Positions 19,820-30,814 of a DNA stretch of 64,000 bases are shown one piece after another; the stretch's first letter is position 1, and every line of letters starts with the position of its first letter. A model generated the notes under the pieces. It was not told the origin of the DNA. It did not search any database and saw only the letters and a list, made by a program, of their open reading frames with translations. A program made the position numbers and the translations under genes. Source of the stretch: Metridium senile. Lineage: Eukaryota > Cnidaria > Anthozoa > Actiniaria > Metridiidae. The stretch spans positions 8,125,961-8,189,960 of the forward strand of contig OX459108.1 of the NCBI GenBank assembly GCA_949775045.1, in the 5' to 3' direction.

Positions 19820-21345
19820 ACTTCATGCCAACATGCCATATAGTCGCCCATACATATAGTCGCCGACTTATACTCACTCGTCCACGTAGTATCCTATAGC
19901 AGGATCAACTGTCCCTGTCCACCATTACCTGTCCCTAGCACTGATCAACTGTCCCTAGCACTGATCAACTGTCCCTAGCACTGATCATCTGTCCCCAGCA
20001 CTGATCAACTGTCCCTAGCACTGATCATCTGTCCCCAGCACTGATCAACTGTCCCTACTACTGATCTACTGTCCCTAGCACTGATCAACTGTCCCTAGCA
20101 CTGATCAACTGTCCCTAGCACTGATCAACTGTCCCTAGTTGTGATCAACTGTCCCTAGCTCTGATCAGCTGTCCCTAGTTGTGATCAACTGTCCCTAGCC
20201 CTGATCAACTGTCCCTAGCCCTGATCAACTGTCCCTAGCTGTGATCAACTGTCCCTAGCCCTGATCAACTGTCCCTAACCGTGATCAACTGTCCATAGCT
20301 CTGATCAACTGTCCCTACTACTGATCTACTGTCCCTAGCACTGATCAACTGTCCCTAGCCCTGATCAGCTGTCCCTAGCCCTGATCAACTGTCCCTAGCT
20401 CTGATCAGCTGTCCCTAGTTGTGATCAACTGTCCCTATCCCTGATCAACTGTCCCTAGCTGTGATCAACTGTCCCTAGCTGTGATCAACTGTCCCTAGCT
20501 CTGATCAGCTGTCCCTAGCCCTGATCAACTGTCCCTAGCTCTGATCAACTGTCCCTAGCCCTGATCAACTGTCCCTAGTTGTGATCAGCTGTCCCTAGCC
20601 CTGATCAACTGTCCCTAGCACTGATCAACTGTCCCTAGCTCTGATCAGCTGTCCCTAGTTGTGATCAACTGTCCCTAGCCCTGATCAACTGTCCCTAGCA
20701 CTGATCAACTGTCCCTAGCTCTGATCAACTGTCCCTAGCTCTGATCAGCTTTCCCTAGCCCTGATCAACTGTCCCTAGCTGTGATCAACTGTCCCTAGCT
20801 GTGATCAGCTGTCCCTAGTTGTGATCAACTGTCCCTATCCCTGATCAACTGTCCCTAGCTGTGATCAACTGTCCCTAGCTGTGATCAACTGTCCCTAGCT
20901 CTGATCAGCTGTCCCTAGCCCTGATCAACTGTCCCTAGCTCTGATCAACTGTCCCTAGCCCTGATCAACTGTCCCTAGTTGTGATCAGCTGTCCCTAGCC
21001 CTGATCAGCTGTCCCTAGCACTGATCAACTGTCCCTAGCTCTGATCAGCTGTCCCTAGTTGTGATCAACTGTCCCTAGCCCTGATCAACTGTCCCTAGCA
21101 CTGATCAACTGTCCCTAGCTCTGATCAACTGTCCCTAGCTCTGATCAGCTTTCCCTAGCCCTGATCAACTGTCCCTAGCTGTGATCAACTGTCCCTAGCT
21201 GTGATCAACTGTCCCTAGCTGTGATCAACTGTCCCTAGCCCTGATCAACTGTCCCTAGCTGTGATCAACTGTCCCTAGCTGTGATCAACTGTCCCTAGCT
21301 GTGATCAACTGTCCCTAGCACTGATCAACTGTCCCTAGTTGTCAC
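19820..21345. repeat. 20-bp minisatellite (about 71 units) with a conserved flank
   Basis: The unit CTGATCAACTGTCCCTAGCA (C/GTGATCARCT variants) repeats from about 19,909 to 21,345. The centre TGATCA is palindromic. Units from 20,401 recur in the same order from 20,801 (for example the CTATCC variant at 20,421/20,821 and the CTTTCCC variant at 20,741/21,141), giving a 400-bp higher-order repeat. The left flank (ATATAGTCGCC units, near 19,840-19,910) is shared, inverted, with the array at 37.2 kb, so flank and array form one mobile or duplicated module. Confidence 0.9.
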
Positions 21346-21405
21346 CAATCCCCCTCCCCATGAATAATAATGACCACTTTCTAAGCATGCACTCATGCAC
21401 TGTAT

Positions 21406-21775
21406 ACCGTAAATCCTCTATTAAGCCCCCCTCTCAAATAAGCCCCCCCTCTTTAATAAGCCCCCCCTTTTTAAAGGAAGAAATTTATTAAGCCCCCCTC
21501 TCTTTTAAGCCCTCCCTCCCCCTCCCTTTCACAGACTAACACAAGTGTATCAAATGTTGAAAATGTCCTAATTTGAACAATGCATATGCTATGTCATTAA
21601 CATCCCTATAGATTATGCAAGACGAGCCATAGTAATGCTTCAGTTTAATCCTTAGTTTACCGTGTTGTGTTGTGCGTTTCGGCTAAAAATCAATAAGCCC
21701 CCCTCTCCAATAAGCCCCCCTCAAATGTGCCTGAAATAAATAAGCCCCCGGGGGGCTTAATAGAGGATTTACGGT
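21406..21775. mobile_element. MITE with 25-bp terminal inverted repeats
   Basis: The left end ACCGTAAATCCTCTATTAAG and right end CTTAATAGAGGATTTACGGT are perfect inverses, flanked by TATA-like sequence on both sides. The interior is made of repeated AATAAGCCCCCCT blocks. Non-coding. Confidence 0.8.
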
Positions 21776-21779
21776 ATAA

Positions 21780-22740
21780 TACCGAGAACATTACACAGTG
21801 GAATAAATATATAAATTTTCCTTTGTCGCTCCAAAAATAAGTTTTGCTTGCTGCACTTGTACGTTAAAAATGATGCTTTTAACAATGTGAAAATGATATT
21901 TTTATGCCCTGAGTAATATGCTCTATGTATTTTTTTTGTTTGTTTTCCTTGAAAACAATATACCCACAATAAAATGAATTCAAGATTATAATTAAAAATA
22001 CTTTATTTTTCAAATCAAATTTAAAACATTATAATGTATATTCATAATAATTGCCAATTCACATATCAAGGGTTATTGGTTGGTATACACCAATTGGTAC
22101 AACCATTTAAAAGATTAAAGACATTATCAATATTTGCTTATTAAGTCCATCAGAAAGAGTCAACAAAAGCCTTGAATGAATTATCCACCTTCACAATGGG
22201 TGAGCAGCCTTAGCTTGGAAAATGAGGTAGATCCATGGTTCGTATAACTTTTAATACATTTAAACTGCCCGGCATTCATTTCACACCACATGACATTCCC
22301 TTGATCAGGAATGTTCTTTTATCAAAATATCTATACGTGAAAAGAGTATGTGGCATCATGTGTTCTGAAATGAGCACGACAAACAATGCATCTAAAGAGA
22401 TCTATTAATAACAAATTTGAACTAAATTAAGTTTTCAATATACATTTTCCAAGGCAATTTCACTGTATTTACTATTGCAATGAATAACATAAAGTATGCC
22501 AAAACTTATCACTAACAGTTGCAAATTGTACTTATAAATAATTCAAAAGAAGTAAAAAATGCTCACTACTATTTGTTTTTAAATTTTTTTTTTTTTTTTA
22601 CTGAGCGAAGCTATGCAACTCAGCGAGCCATGTCGTGAGGCAAAAATTCCTAAAAAATGTCACTATTCATATAAAAAGAACACATAAGACAGTGAAAAAT
22701 CTGCATGTGTGGCATTTTTACACCTCCTTCATTTTTACAA
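21780..22740. other. Non-coding interval, 3' flank of the minus-strand exon set
   Basis: AT-rich, with a poly(T) run near 22,580. It should hold the 3' UTR and polyadenylation site of the unit ending at 22,752. No clear AATAAA could be assigned with confidence. Confidence 0.4.
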
Positions 22741-22751
22741 AGCCTCGCCAT

Positions 22752-25700
22752 CTACACCTGAAAAAAAAAAGAATTAAAATTAAAGCACACAATTTTTATA
22801 TGAACAATTCAACTGAATCACATAATATTAACATATTTGGTTAATGTCATCTTTTTCTAGGCACCATTGAAACGGGAGGCTTAACCCCCCCCCCTTTTAT
22901 CACTAATTTCTTATATTTTCCAATCCTAGCCCCCAAACTTTTAAGGGTGACCCACAGTCCTTGGTTTTTAAATGTATGGATATACACTCTGATAAAGTTT
23001 TCACATATTTTGATATCTATATTAACTTACATTTTTTGGTTTCCTTCTTTCTCTTTTGGGAGGTAATGGCAATTTACATGAAAGGGCATCTTGCAAGTTA
23101 TCACCAGCTCCTGTAAATATTATGTGCATGGATTAGGATTTTGATATGCTTGCTTGAATGATTTTTACGACTAAAGATTTTCTCATTTGCATTAACTGTA
23201 ATTACAGCTAATATTCAAGCTCACTCTCAACATATAGAGTACAAACGCTACATGTATATATGTGAATAAAACAGTACTAAATAGCAATGACAACAATTAG
23301 TTAAAAACAATAGACATAGCAAACATAGAACATGGTGCTAGGTTATCTAAATGATGTCTTACTTTTTCTTTGCACCTTTTCAGCTTTTCTCCTGATCAGC
23401 TTTGGATTGCCTAACAATTGAAATAAAATACTGATATAAGAACAATTCATTTCTTGAAACTTAAGTTAAACCAATGCCATGAAATACCTTAGGAAAAGAA
23501 CATTATCAATCTTGGGAGGTCGAAAATTTATGCCCCCCTCCCATGGAATTAATTTACAGAAATAACCATTGGTGAGATGATAAAATTCAAGCTGTAATTA
23601 TTGGCTGAGCCAACTAGTTTATCTTATGGTATGAGGACCTTTTCTTTCGCTGCTCCCCATCTTTGGAATTCGTTGCCTTCTGAACTAAGGCTCTGTAATT
23701 CTCTTTCTTCTTTTAAAAAACTTTTAAAAACTTTACTTTTTAAAAAGGCATTTAAATACAAATAAATACATTAAATAATTCTTAAATATTTTATCAAATT
23801 AACATTTATTAAAATATCTTAATTGTATTGCCAGTAGTAATGTTATTCTTTGAAGTCATGTTGTATTGAATGTTATATTTATATTCATGTAATGTTGCAA
23901 ATTAAATCTTACATATTTTTTTCTTCTCAATTTCCATTTATATTTACTGTTTCTTATTAGATATTAGTGTAAAGCGTTGTTGAAGCTATGCGAATTGACG
24001 CTATATAAAATAATCTTTATTATTATTATTATTAGTTTGCCAGCTTCAGCATAGCAAATTTAATGCCATTGCGTCAGTCTTGTCTGGAATAGGAGGGAAA
24101 TAATAATGTTTTCCAGCCTTTCTAATAAATATATAGACGAGGATATTACACAGTGGCGAGAAGATATACATTTTATTTTCGAGTGGTGAAAACAATATAA
24201 AATTAAATTCATATCTTCTCACCACCGTGTAATATAATGTTCTTTTTATTATGTGGAGAAACTGAGGCAAACTAAAATAGAAACATAAGTTTTGCAGGAA
24301 CAAGCGAAATTTTTTAGGACGTGCACGTACATCCAGGACATTTGGTACATAATTATTTCATATCGAGAAGAGAAACATAAGTTTTGCAGGAACAAGCGAA
24401 AATGGGGGGAAATAATAATATTTTTCAAGCTAAATAAATATATAGCATTCTGGACCTTCAACTTGTGCTGCTACGGAGACGTTAGGTGTAGCACTCTCGG
24501 TTTCTGGAGAGAAAGAAAGGAATTAAATGTTATCTTTATTTGAAATTTCCAAATGTGATATTTGTAAATGGCATTGCATCAGTCTCGTCTGGAATGGGGG
24601 GAAATAATAATATTTTTCAAGCTAAATAAATATATAGCATTATGTACCTTTAACTTGTGCTGCTACGGAGACGTTAGGTGTAGCACTCTCGGTTTCTGGA
24701 GAGAAAGAAAGGAATTAAATGTTATCTTTATTTGAAATTTCCAAATGTGAAATTTGTAAATGGCATTGCATCAGTCTCGTCTGGAATGGGGGGAAATAAT
24801 AATAATTTTCAAGCTAAATAAATATATAGCATTCTGTACCTTCAACTTGTGCTGCTACGGAGACGTTAGGTGTAGCACTCTCGGTTTCTGGAGAGAAAGA
24901 AAGGAATTAAATGTTATCTTTATTTGAAATTTCCAAATGTGATATTTGTTAATGGCATTGCATCAGTCTCGTCTGGAATGGGGGGAAATAATAATATTTT
25001 TCAAGCTAAATAAATATATAGCATTATGTACCTTCAACTTGTGCTGCTACGGAGACGTTAGGTGTAGCACTCTCGGTTTCTGGAGAGAAAGAAAGGAATT
25101 AAATGTTATCTTTATTTGAAATTTCCAAATGTGATATTTGTTAATGGCATTGCATCAGTCTCGTCTGGAATGGGGGGAAATAATAATATTTTTCAAGCTA
25201 AATAAATATATAGCATTATGTACCTTCAACTTGTGCTGCTACGGAGACGTTAGGTGTAGCACTCTCGGTTTCTGGAGAAAAAAAGAAAGGAATTAAACGT
25301 TATCTTTATTTGAAATTTCCAAATGTGAAATTTGTTAATTGCATTGCATTAGTCTCGTCTGGAATGGGGGGAAACAATAATATTTTTCAAGCTAAATAAA
25401 TATATAGCATTCTGTACCTTTAACTTGTGCTGCTACGGAGACGTTAGGTGTAGCACTCTCGGTTTCTGGGGAGAAAGAGGGTTTAGTTTTTTCCAGCGTA
25501 AACACTTGGGGGATAGGAAAAAAATAAATCTGTTAAAAAGATTAAACAATTAACATTGATTGACATCAACTTGAAAAATATACATACCAAACTCATCTGG
25601 TTTCTTCTCAAATGCTGTAGACAAAAAGTACAATAAAAATAATTGCAAATGAATTTAAACAATTTATTTATTTTTCCTTTTTTACATTAGATTGAATTAA

Positions 25701-26751
25701 ACACTGCTATATGACTGCTATATGTGATTGATTGCAGCTTATTGACCGGTTGAAGTCCTAAAATTTTCAACTGAAGTTGACTCTAAGTAGGAAGAAATAT
25801 ATTTAAAAAATTCATAAACAATTCATTAGATTTTGGTCCAATTGGAGCCACCATATACATGTCACGTGCATGGACCTTTATACCTGATGTAGTCCTCTCC
25901 ATTGGTAAGTTACCTTTATATAAAGACACATGCTTTTATATAAAGGTCAACTGAGAATACTAATGATGATGAGTTCATCAGGGATGAAGGTGCATCCAAG
26001 TTTAGATGAAGACAAAGCTTCATTAAGGTCATGCAACGCACAGAAGTACATTGACAAGCATCTCTTTCTTGACTTTGGTATAAGATATTTAATGTGTAGG
26101 AGCCGCTATTTGAACAGATCGCTCATGCCTATGACGTCAAACCTCTATCTATTTAAGTATAAGAGACCATATTACATGTATGGTGACTTCAATAGCAGTT
26201 ATTACAGCCGCATGTAAATGAGATAACAAGCATTGTATTGACCCGATAGACTCACTTGGATGATTCCAAAACAAAAGGAAAATCGTATTGTGGGCTCAGC
26301 TGTAATAACAGCTATTGGACTAAAGATTGTGAATTATTCATTAAGCTATTTAAAAAACTCGCAGCACATGTTTTATCAAGTATGAAAAACACTCAGCTTT
26401 GCCTCTGGTTTTTATACTTGATAAAACACTGCTGCTCATTTTTTTAAATACTATATAAAGCATTAAATTTTAATACATACCACGGTCCAGTTTTTCCAAC
26501 ATATCTTCTGGCAAAGCACTTCTTCTTATGTGTGTGCCATGGTGCTGGGCAGAATCCACGAATCGTAATTTGATACCATTGCACCCAATTCCATGGCGTC
26601 TCACATATGATCTCAGCACATCAGAAGATGTACTGACATCCATTTCTCTTTTCCCACTCACAAAGCTCAACATAAGAGAAACCTTGAAGCCAAAGGCTTC
26701 TCCACAGGCACATTTACGTGCCACAAACTTGTGTTTAAAGAAGTGTTTAAC
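22752..26751 (-). CDS. Exon set B: nuclear-type basic protein with a tandem exon array, unknown function
   Basis: Minus-strand exons with agreeing phases: 26,751-26,481 (0 to 1), 25,614-25,588 (27 nt, 1 to 1), six 48-nt exons between 25,475 and 24,456 (each 1 to 1), 23,410-23,363 (1 to 1), 23,110-23,031 (1 to 0) and a terminal GTG-TAG at 22,757-22,752. Each has AG and GT at its borders. The product would end in RRKAEKVQRKR and PPKRERRKPKNV, a likely nuclear localisation signal. I do not recognise the family. It follows the ATPase exons on the same strand by about 1 kb and could be the 3' part of the same gene interrupted by a stop, or a neighbour. Transcript data are needed to decide. Confidence 0.6.
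23031..23110 (-). CDS. 80-nt penultimate exon of set B with nuclear-localisation-like tail
   Basis: Acceptor ATTTACAG, donor GTAAGTTA. It encodes AGDNLQDALSCKLPLPPKRE and RRKPKN. The next acceptor (22,758) leads at once to a stop. Confidence 0.55.
23363..23410 (-). CDS. 48-nt basic exon of set B
   Basis: Acceptor ATTGTTAG, donor GTAAGACA. It encodes GNPKLIRRKAEKVQRK, continuing in frame from the tandem exon array. Confidence 0.55.
23628..24035 (+). pseudogene. LINE 3' end (C-terminal tail and UTR) with (ATT)n tail
   Basis: The plus strand reads YGMRTFSFAAPHLWNSLPSE and SFKKLLKTLLFKKAFKYK, then stops. The 3' UTR ends GCGAATTGACGCTATATAAA followed by (TTA)n. A 5'-truncated insertion in an intron of exon set B. 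Confidence 0.75.
24456..25475 (-). repeat. Six tandem copies of a 48-nt symmetric exon at 192-bp spacing
   Basis: Exons lie at 24,456-24,503, 24,648-24,695, 24,840-24,887, 25,032-25,079, 25,224-25,271 and 25,428-25,475. Each has acceptor CTCTCCAG or close and donor GTACAT, GTACAG or GTCCAG, is in phase 1-1, and encodes ETESATPNVSVAAQVK or a one-residue variant. The intron parts are nearly identical too. Any number of copies can be included or skipped without changing frame. The 24,456 copy has the weakest donor (GTCCAG). Confidence 0.85.
25588..25614 (-). CDS. 27-nt microexon of set B
   Basis: Acceptor TTTGTCTACAG, donor GTATGTATAT. It adds FEKKPDEF in frame between the 271-nt exon and the tandem exon array. 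Confidence 0.55.
25640..26470. other. Intron with a palindromic stretch at 26,340-26,462
   Basis: Arms around GTTTTATCAAGTATGAAAAAC and its inverse near 26,370 and 26,415, extended by TATTTAAAAAA on both sides, form a hairpin with a short loop. A plus-strand open frame at 25,930-26,217 has no recognised similarity. Confidence 0.45.
26481..26751 (-). CDS. Exon of set B with conserved Cys/His-bearing segment
   Basis: The exon is 271 nt, acceptor TTTTGTAG, donor GTATGTAT. It encodes HFFKHKFVARKCACGEAFGF, then DVLRSYVRRHGIGCNGIKLR and AQHHGTHIRRSALPEDMLEK. The pattern KCACGEAF with later Cys and His could bind metal, but no known fold is assigned. Confidence 0.65.
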
Positions 26752-26960
26752 CTACAAAATGCAAGCAAATAGCTGCTGTTAGCCAGTGGAGTGTAAACTG
26801 GTAAATGAGATACAAATGAGCCTCTCAATATATATTATTATATAAGTTCTAAGTTGAATAAAAGCTGTTGTAAATTATACATAATTGTTCATAGATAGCT
26901 CATTTCATTGATGCTGTGTTTTGTGTTGTAATATTTCATTTATTGTCTTCCCTATACTTT

Positions 26961-27030
26961 AAGGTAGCTTACCCCAGTTTCAGAGTAGTGATACCGATGA
27001 TGTTCGAAAAAATATTGTGCATTGGTGAAT
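26961..27030 (+). repeat. Inverted partial copy of ATPase exon g
   Basis: About 70 bp (GGTAGCTTACCCCAGTTTCA to ATTGTGCATTGGTGAATG) is the reverse complement of part of the exon at 27,790-27,860, with one or two differences. Spacing is about 750 bp. Confidence 0.75.
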
Positions 27031-27539
27031 GATCATAGAGTGAATTGACTACTACAGTTGTGATAGACAAAGATCAAAGTTTTTGAGAGCATATGTAATA
27101 GGATGATTGACATTGTCATGGCAACACTAAGGGGGAATTCCTCTTTTGATATATTCTTGTGCATATGACCGCAGATTTTTTTGATGATATTCATTTTTTT
27201 GTAGCAAGAGTTGAAAGAAATCGCTTCAATCGTTATCGAGATATCTCGATGTAAGTACTATACACTCAGATGTTTGTTTTGCTTCTGTTTTCAAAAAGTC
27301 ATTCTACCTTTACTACTACTAATAATAAATCCTTTACTAATAATAATAAATCCTTTATTTAAAATAAAGATCAATTATAGCACTTTACAATATCTTGATA
27401 GCTCAAAACGAAAATCTAATATGTATATATATACACCTACTTGCAAGAACTTTGCCATACAACACCCGAACACCTGTAGCTCAGTGGATTAGGAATAAAT
27501 CAAAAGCATGTGACTGCCATACGTCTTAGTACTATACTT

Positions 27540-27723
27540 AGGCATGCTCAAAAAAATTGGCAGTTGATGAACACAACATGCGTGATGGCTTATACCTATT
27601 AACAAGATCAGAAATATACTGAGGTCCTAAGCTATGAATTGCTTTATAGGTTAAAACTAAAATCTTGAAAATAATTCTAAACCCAACAGGTAGCCAGTGA
27701 ATTCTATTCAAAATAGGTGTAAC
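27540..27723 (-). pseudogene. LINE C-terminal tail fragment
   Basis: The minus frame reads LNRIHWLPVGFRIIFKILVL and YKAIHSLGPQYISDLVNRYK, the standard post-RT tail of CR1/L2-like LINEs. It abuts the 3' end of the last ATPase exon, so its insertion may have cut that gene. Confidence 0.75.
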
Positions 27724-27748
27724 CTTTACTTAATTAAACATGCATAAT

Positions 27749-28120
27749 TCAAAGACCCGCAAATAGATTTTCTTTAAGATCACTTGTGTTCAACATTCGC
27801 CAATGCACAATATTTTTTCGAACATCATCGGTATCACTACTCCAAAACTGGGGTAAGCTACCTATAATTGAATGATAGCCATGTTCACATCTTTTTACCT
27901 CTTCTGGGTTTTCTGTGGCAGTCTTCACAATTTCCTGAACCAGATCTCCAGTTTTTTTTTCATGTTCTAATTCAACATGGCTTCCGGTTGTTCCAGGTTG
28001 GTCCACAAGTGCAGTGCTGCCCAACGCCATAAGTTGCTTATGGTTTGGGAGTACTGACATTCCCATCCAGTCTTTGACTAGCCCAAAGTAGTCCTCCTTC
28101 ATCCCAAGCTTTTCAAGAAT
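27749..28120 (-). CDS. ATPase gene exon g (3'-most recognised)
   Basis: Acceptor ATTGATAG; opens in phase 0 with ILEKLGMKEDYFGLVKDWMG and continues SIIGSLPQFWSSDTDDVRKN to a TGA at 27,749-27,751. It is mostly helical and charged with no known domain. No convincing donor precedes the stop, so it ends here or has been truncated next to the LINE fragment. Confidence 0.6.
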   Translation of the reverse strand: MLEKLGMKEDYFGLVKDWMGMSVLPNHKQLMALGSTALVDQPGTTGSHVELEHEKKTGDLVQEIVKTATENPEEVKRCEHGYHSIIGSLPQFWSSDTDDVRKNIVHWRMLNTSDLKENLFAGL

Positions 28121-28458
28121 CTATCAATTATACAAAGTAAATTAATTTTAAAAATTGGAATAAAACTATAGTGAAGCAATGCACTTGATAGTATTAACTG
28201 TCACAACTGCCTAGCTAAATAAATTATATTTTACAAGTCAGTTTTAGTAATTATTCCCAAACTTCATGTCTCCATAGTATTTCCATTAATACTTGACATA
28301 TCAAACTTTCGATTTTTACTTATTTTGGTATAAAAAGCTCTTTTCAAATATATTATATTTTCGTTTGTGTTGGATTTAGGTTTAAAATGTCACGCAATAC
28401 CTGATAAACCCTCATTATTTCCATTAAATTTTGTGAAAAATAGCAGTTGACTGCTTAC

Positions 28459-28726
28459 CTTTCCAGTTGAAAATAGCAGCAATGAATAATTAAATTGGGC
28501 TCTCATATCTAGATCCTGCATCTCATCATTCATGGCCATGACTTCTTGGAAGATGTGATCATCGCTCATGGATTTGAAGTCACAAGCTAGTTCCAAAACA
28601 GTCCCAATACTTCTGACAGCTTCGTCCATCAGAGGTTTTAACTCTGATTGGAATTTAATAGAGTTGCCCAGATTTTGCTTCTGGGGCACCTTATTAAATG
28701 GAATGACTGTGATCCTGGAGAAAACC
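28459..28726 (-). CDS. ATPase gene exon f
   Basis: Acceptor TTTTTTAG, donor GTAAGCAG, 268 nt, phase 2 in and 0 out. It starts VFSRITVIPFNKVPQKQNLG and continues SDDHIFQEVMAMNDEMQDLD, ending FSTGK. The SR before VIPF sits where an arginine finger or sensor would follow the core of a helicase-like ATPase; this is inference from position. Confidence 0.7.
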
Positions 28727-29030
28727 CTAAAAAATGTAAAATAATAACTTGACTCATTTGTTACTTGTTGCTGATGTCATGTTATCAGTATGGCTATCAA
28801 TTGTCAGTATCATGTTGTACTAGATGTTACAGATGTGATGTTTAACAGTGATTCACATCTGAATTTGGACACCAATAGCACAACAAATACACACTAGGCC
28901 TAAAATACAACACATTGTTATTACTTTACAAAAACAAACCAATCTTATTGATTATTTCACATAGTGTTTCCATCCATAAGCCAAAAAATGTTCATTAACA
29001 TATTATGTAAGAGCCAATGATTTCATTTAC

Positions 29031-29138
29031 CTTGCAATTTTTTTCACTTCTGATGGTTTTTTTTAGCACTTGTGGGTTCATCGTCAAAATCAGAACGGTC
29101 CTTGGACTTTGGTTGCTTTTTTCCCCATAAGTCTTTTT
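29031..29138 (-). CDS. ATPase gene exon e (needs a 1-base correction in an A8 run)
   Basis: Acceptor AGTCACAG, donor GTAAATGA. It encodes NQSPRTVLILTMNPQVLKK, a strand-plus-Asn pattern like a sensor-1 segment. With eight As at about 29,057-29,064 the exon ends out of phase with exon f. With seven it reads KKPSEVKKIAR and joins exon f in frame. Either the genome copy is frameshifted or the base call is off by one. Confidence 0.6.
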
Positions 29139-29252
29139 CTGTGACTTTACATGTAAATAACAGAAAAATATAAGTAAGGTTGTGAGTTCCATTCAATTCC
29201 CACCCATAATGTTTTTCTGGCTTCTTAAATTTCAGCTTTACCAATTTATTAC

Positions 29253-29368
29253 CTTGTTGAAAGCTGAGACTGCTAGCTTCTCTATTACTGTGAAGTCAGA
29301 CGCATCGTCCCAAAAAAATGGCAATGTTCTGGAGCATGCTAGTTCCATTGCTCCGGCCAAGGTGCATT
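29253..29368 (-). CDS. ATPase gene exon d with candidate Walker B
   Basis: Acceptor TATTTGTAG, donor GTAATAAA, 116 nt, phase 1 in and 0 out. It encodes TLAGAMELACSRTLPFFWDD and ASDFTVIEKLAVSAFNK. The hydrophobic run followed by FFWDDAS is a plausible Walker B. Confidence 0.7.
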
Positions 29369-29563
29369 CTACAAATAAATGAATGAATCAATCAATCAAT
29401 AAACAAATAAATAAAGGGAGGAATGTAGAAACAAAGCAGAATGGAAGAAATGAGGGAAGAAAGAAAAATGGATGATTTTATATTATTAATACAATACATG
29501 CATAAAAATAAAGTTTAAATGTTCAACAACCAAGCATTAATAATTTCTAAAATATTATTTATG

Positions 29564-29809
29564 TTTGCTCATGGATATAGAATTGATAAATCTCAAAGAA
29601 TGCTGCTTTACCGGAAGCTCGTTTACTTGGGCTTATTCATAACAAAATAATCACCATACTCAGAATTGGAGTAAATTGGCTATGGGCAATCCACCCATAG
29701 CCTTTTATTATAAAGATTAAAATATGTCATAAACATGAACATTGTACAAATAACAGCTTTGTACAATATAAACACTTTCCCCAAGTAAAGGTGAGGGCCA
29801 AAAAACGCC
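29564..29809 (-). repeat. Ngaro terminal repeat B2
   Basis: The same as B1 (30,081-30,326), starting TTTGCTCATGGATATAG and ending AAAACGCC, followed by a 48-bp spacer before A2. Confidence 0.9.
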
Positions 29810-29857
29810 TACCTAACAGCAACACCACGTGAGGAGGAGATAGGGGTGGAGGAGGGA

Positions 29858-30326
29858 TTGAAAGTGACTTGTTGACTGTAGGAAGGATTTCGCAGCAGAC
29901 TGACCACGCTGTCACGCCTGGCTGGATATATATACTCCCTATAGGGGGTATCAATCCCACACAATGGTATGACTCCCCATCAAATCCCCGGATGTTGCTG
30001 TTACGTATTACAATTGCGTTACTTAAACTATCTCCAAGACAACCATAAAAATTCTATTTGTTTCAAATATTTTGTTTATGTTTGCTCATGGATATAGAAT
30101 TGATAAATCTCAAAGAATGCTGCTTTACCGGAAGCTCGTTTACTTGGGCTTATTCATAACAAAATAATCACCATACTCAGAATTGGAGTAAATTGGCTAT
30201 GGGCAATCCACCCATAGCCTTTTATTATAAAGATTAAAATATGTCATAAACATGAACATTGTACAAATAACAGCTTTGTACAATATAAACACTTTCCCCA
30301 AGTAAAGGTGAGGGCCAAAAAACGCC
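29858..30326 (-). repeat. Ngaro internal A2-B1 repeat pair
   Basis: A2 (29,858-30,080) matches A1 and B1 (30,081-30,326) matches B2. They meet without a gap at TTTATG. This junction is what lets a circular intermediate be regenerated in this retroelement class. Confidence 0.9.
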
Positions 30327-30814
30327 AAAGGCTTCATGCCAAATGAAGACAGCCCCACCCAAAGGAAAAGCAGCATTCGAAGGATGTTCTCATTAGCAAA
30401 AATTATGATCAACTGATATAAGACATTCCCAATAATAGGATAAAACGGGAAATGATAAAACAAAGTAACAGCTCGTGCTATAATAACTGAAACCCTTGCA
30501 AACAGTCACCTAAGCAAAAACTGCTGAATTATGCTAGAATAAGAATTATAAACTACAATTACTAAATTATGTTTTCGATTGACCGAAAACAAAGTATCTA
30601 ACAAATAGCAGCCTTTGCTATCATAACCGAAGCCCTTGCAAACAGTTACAAAAGCAAAAACTACTTATAATGAAATAGGAATACAAGATATTAAGAAATA
30701 AGAGTAGTGCAGCTGCCCTTGCTAATCTGCAGTACTCTTAAACACCTATTCATTAAATGGCAGGTCAAAATAATTAGGTAACTGAAGCCCTTGCAAACAG
30801 TTAAACAAAAACAA

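Noticed and set aside
19909..21345. Possible CRISPR-like array
   Set aside because: Units are directly adjacent 20-mers without unique spacers, in an animal genome; it is a minisatellite.
21748..21775. Transcription terminator
   Set aside because: The hairpin-capable sequence is simply the right inverted repeat of a MITE; intrinsic terminators are not expected here.
24290..25490. Tandem satellite without function
   Set aside because: Each unit has an open 48-nt block with AG and GT at its borders and phases matching exons on both sides, so a plain satellite is the weaker reading.
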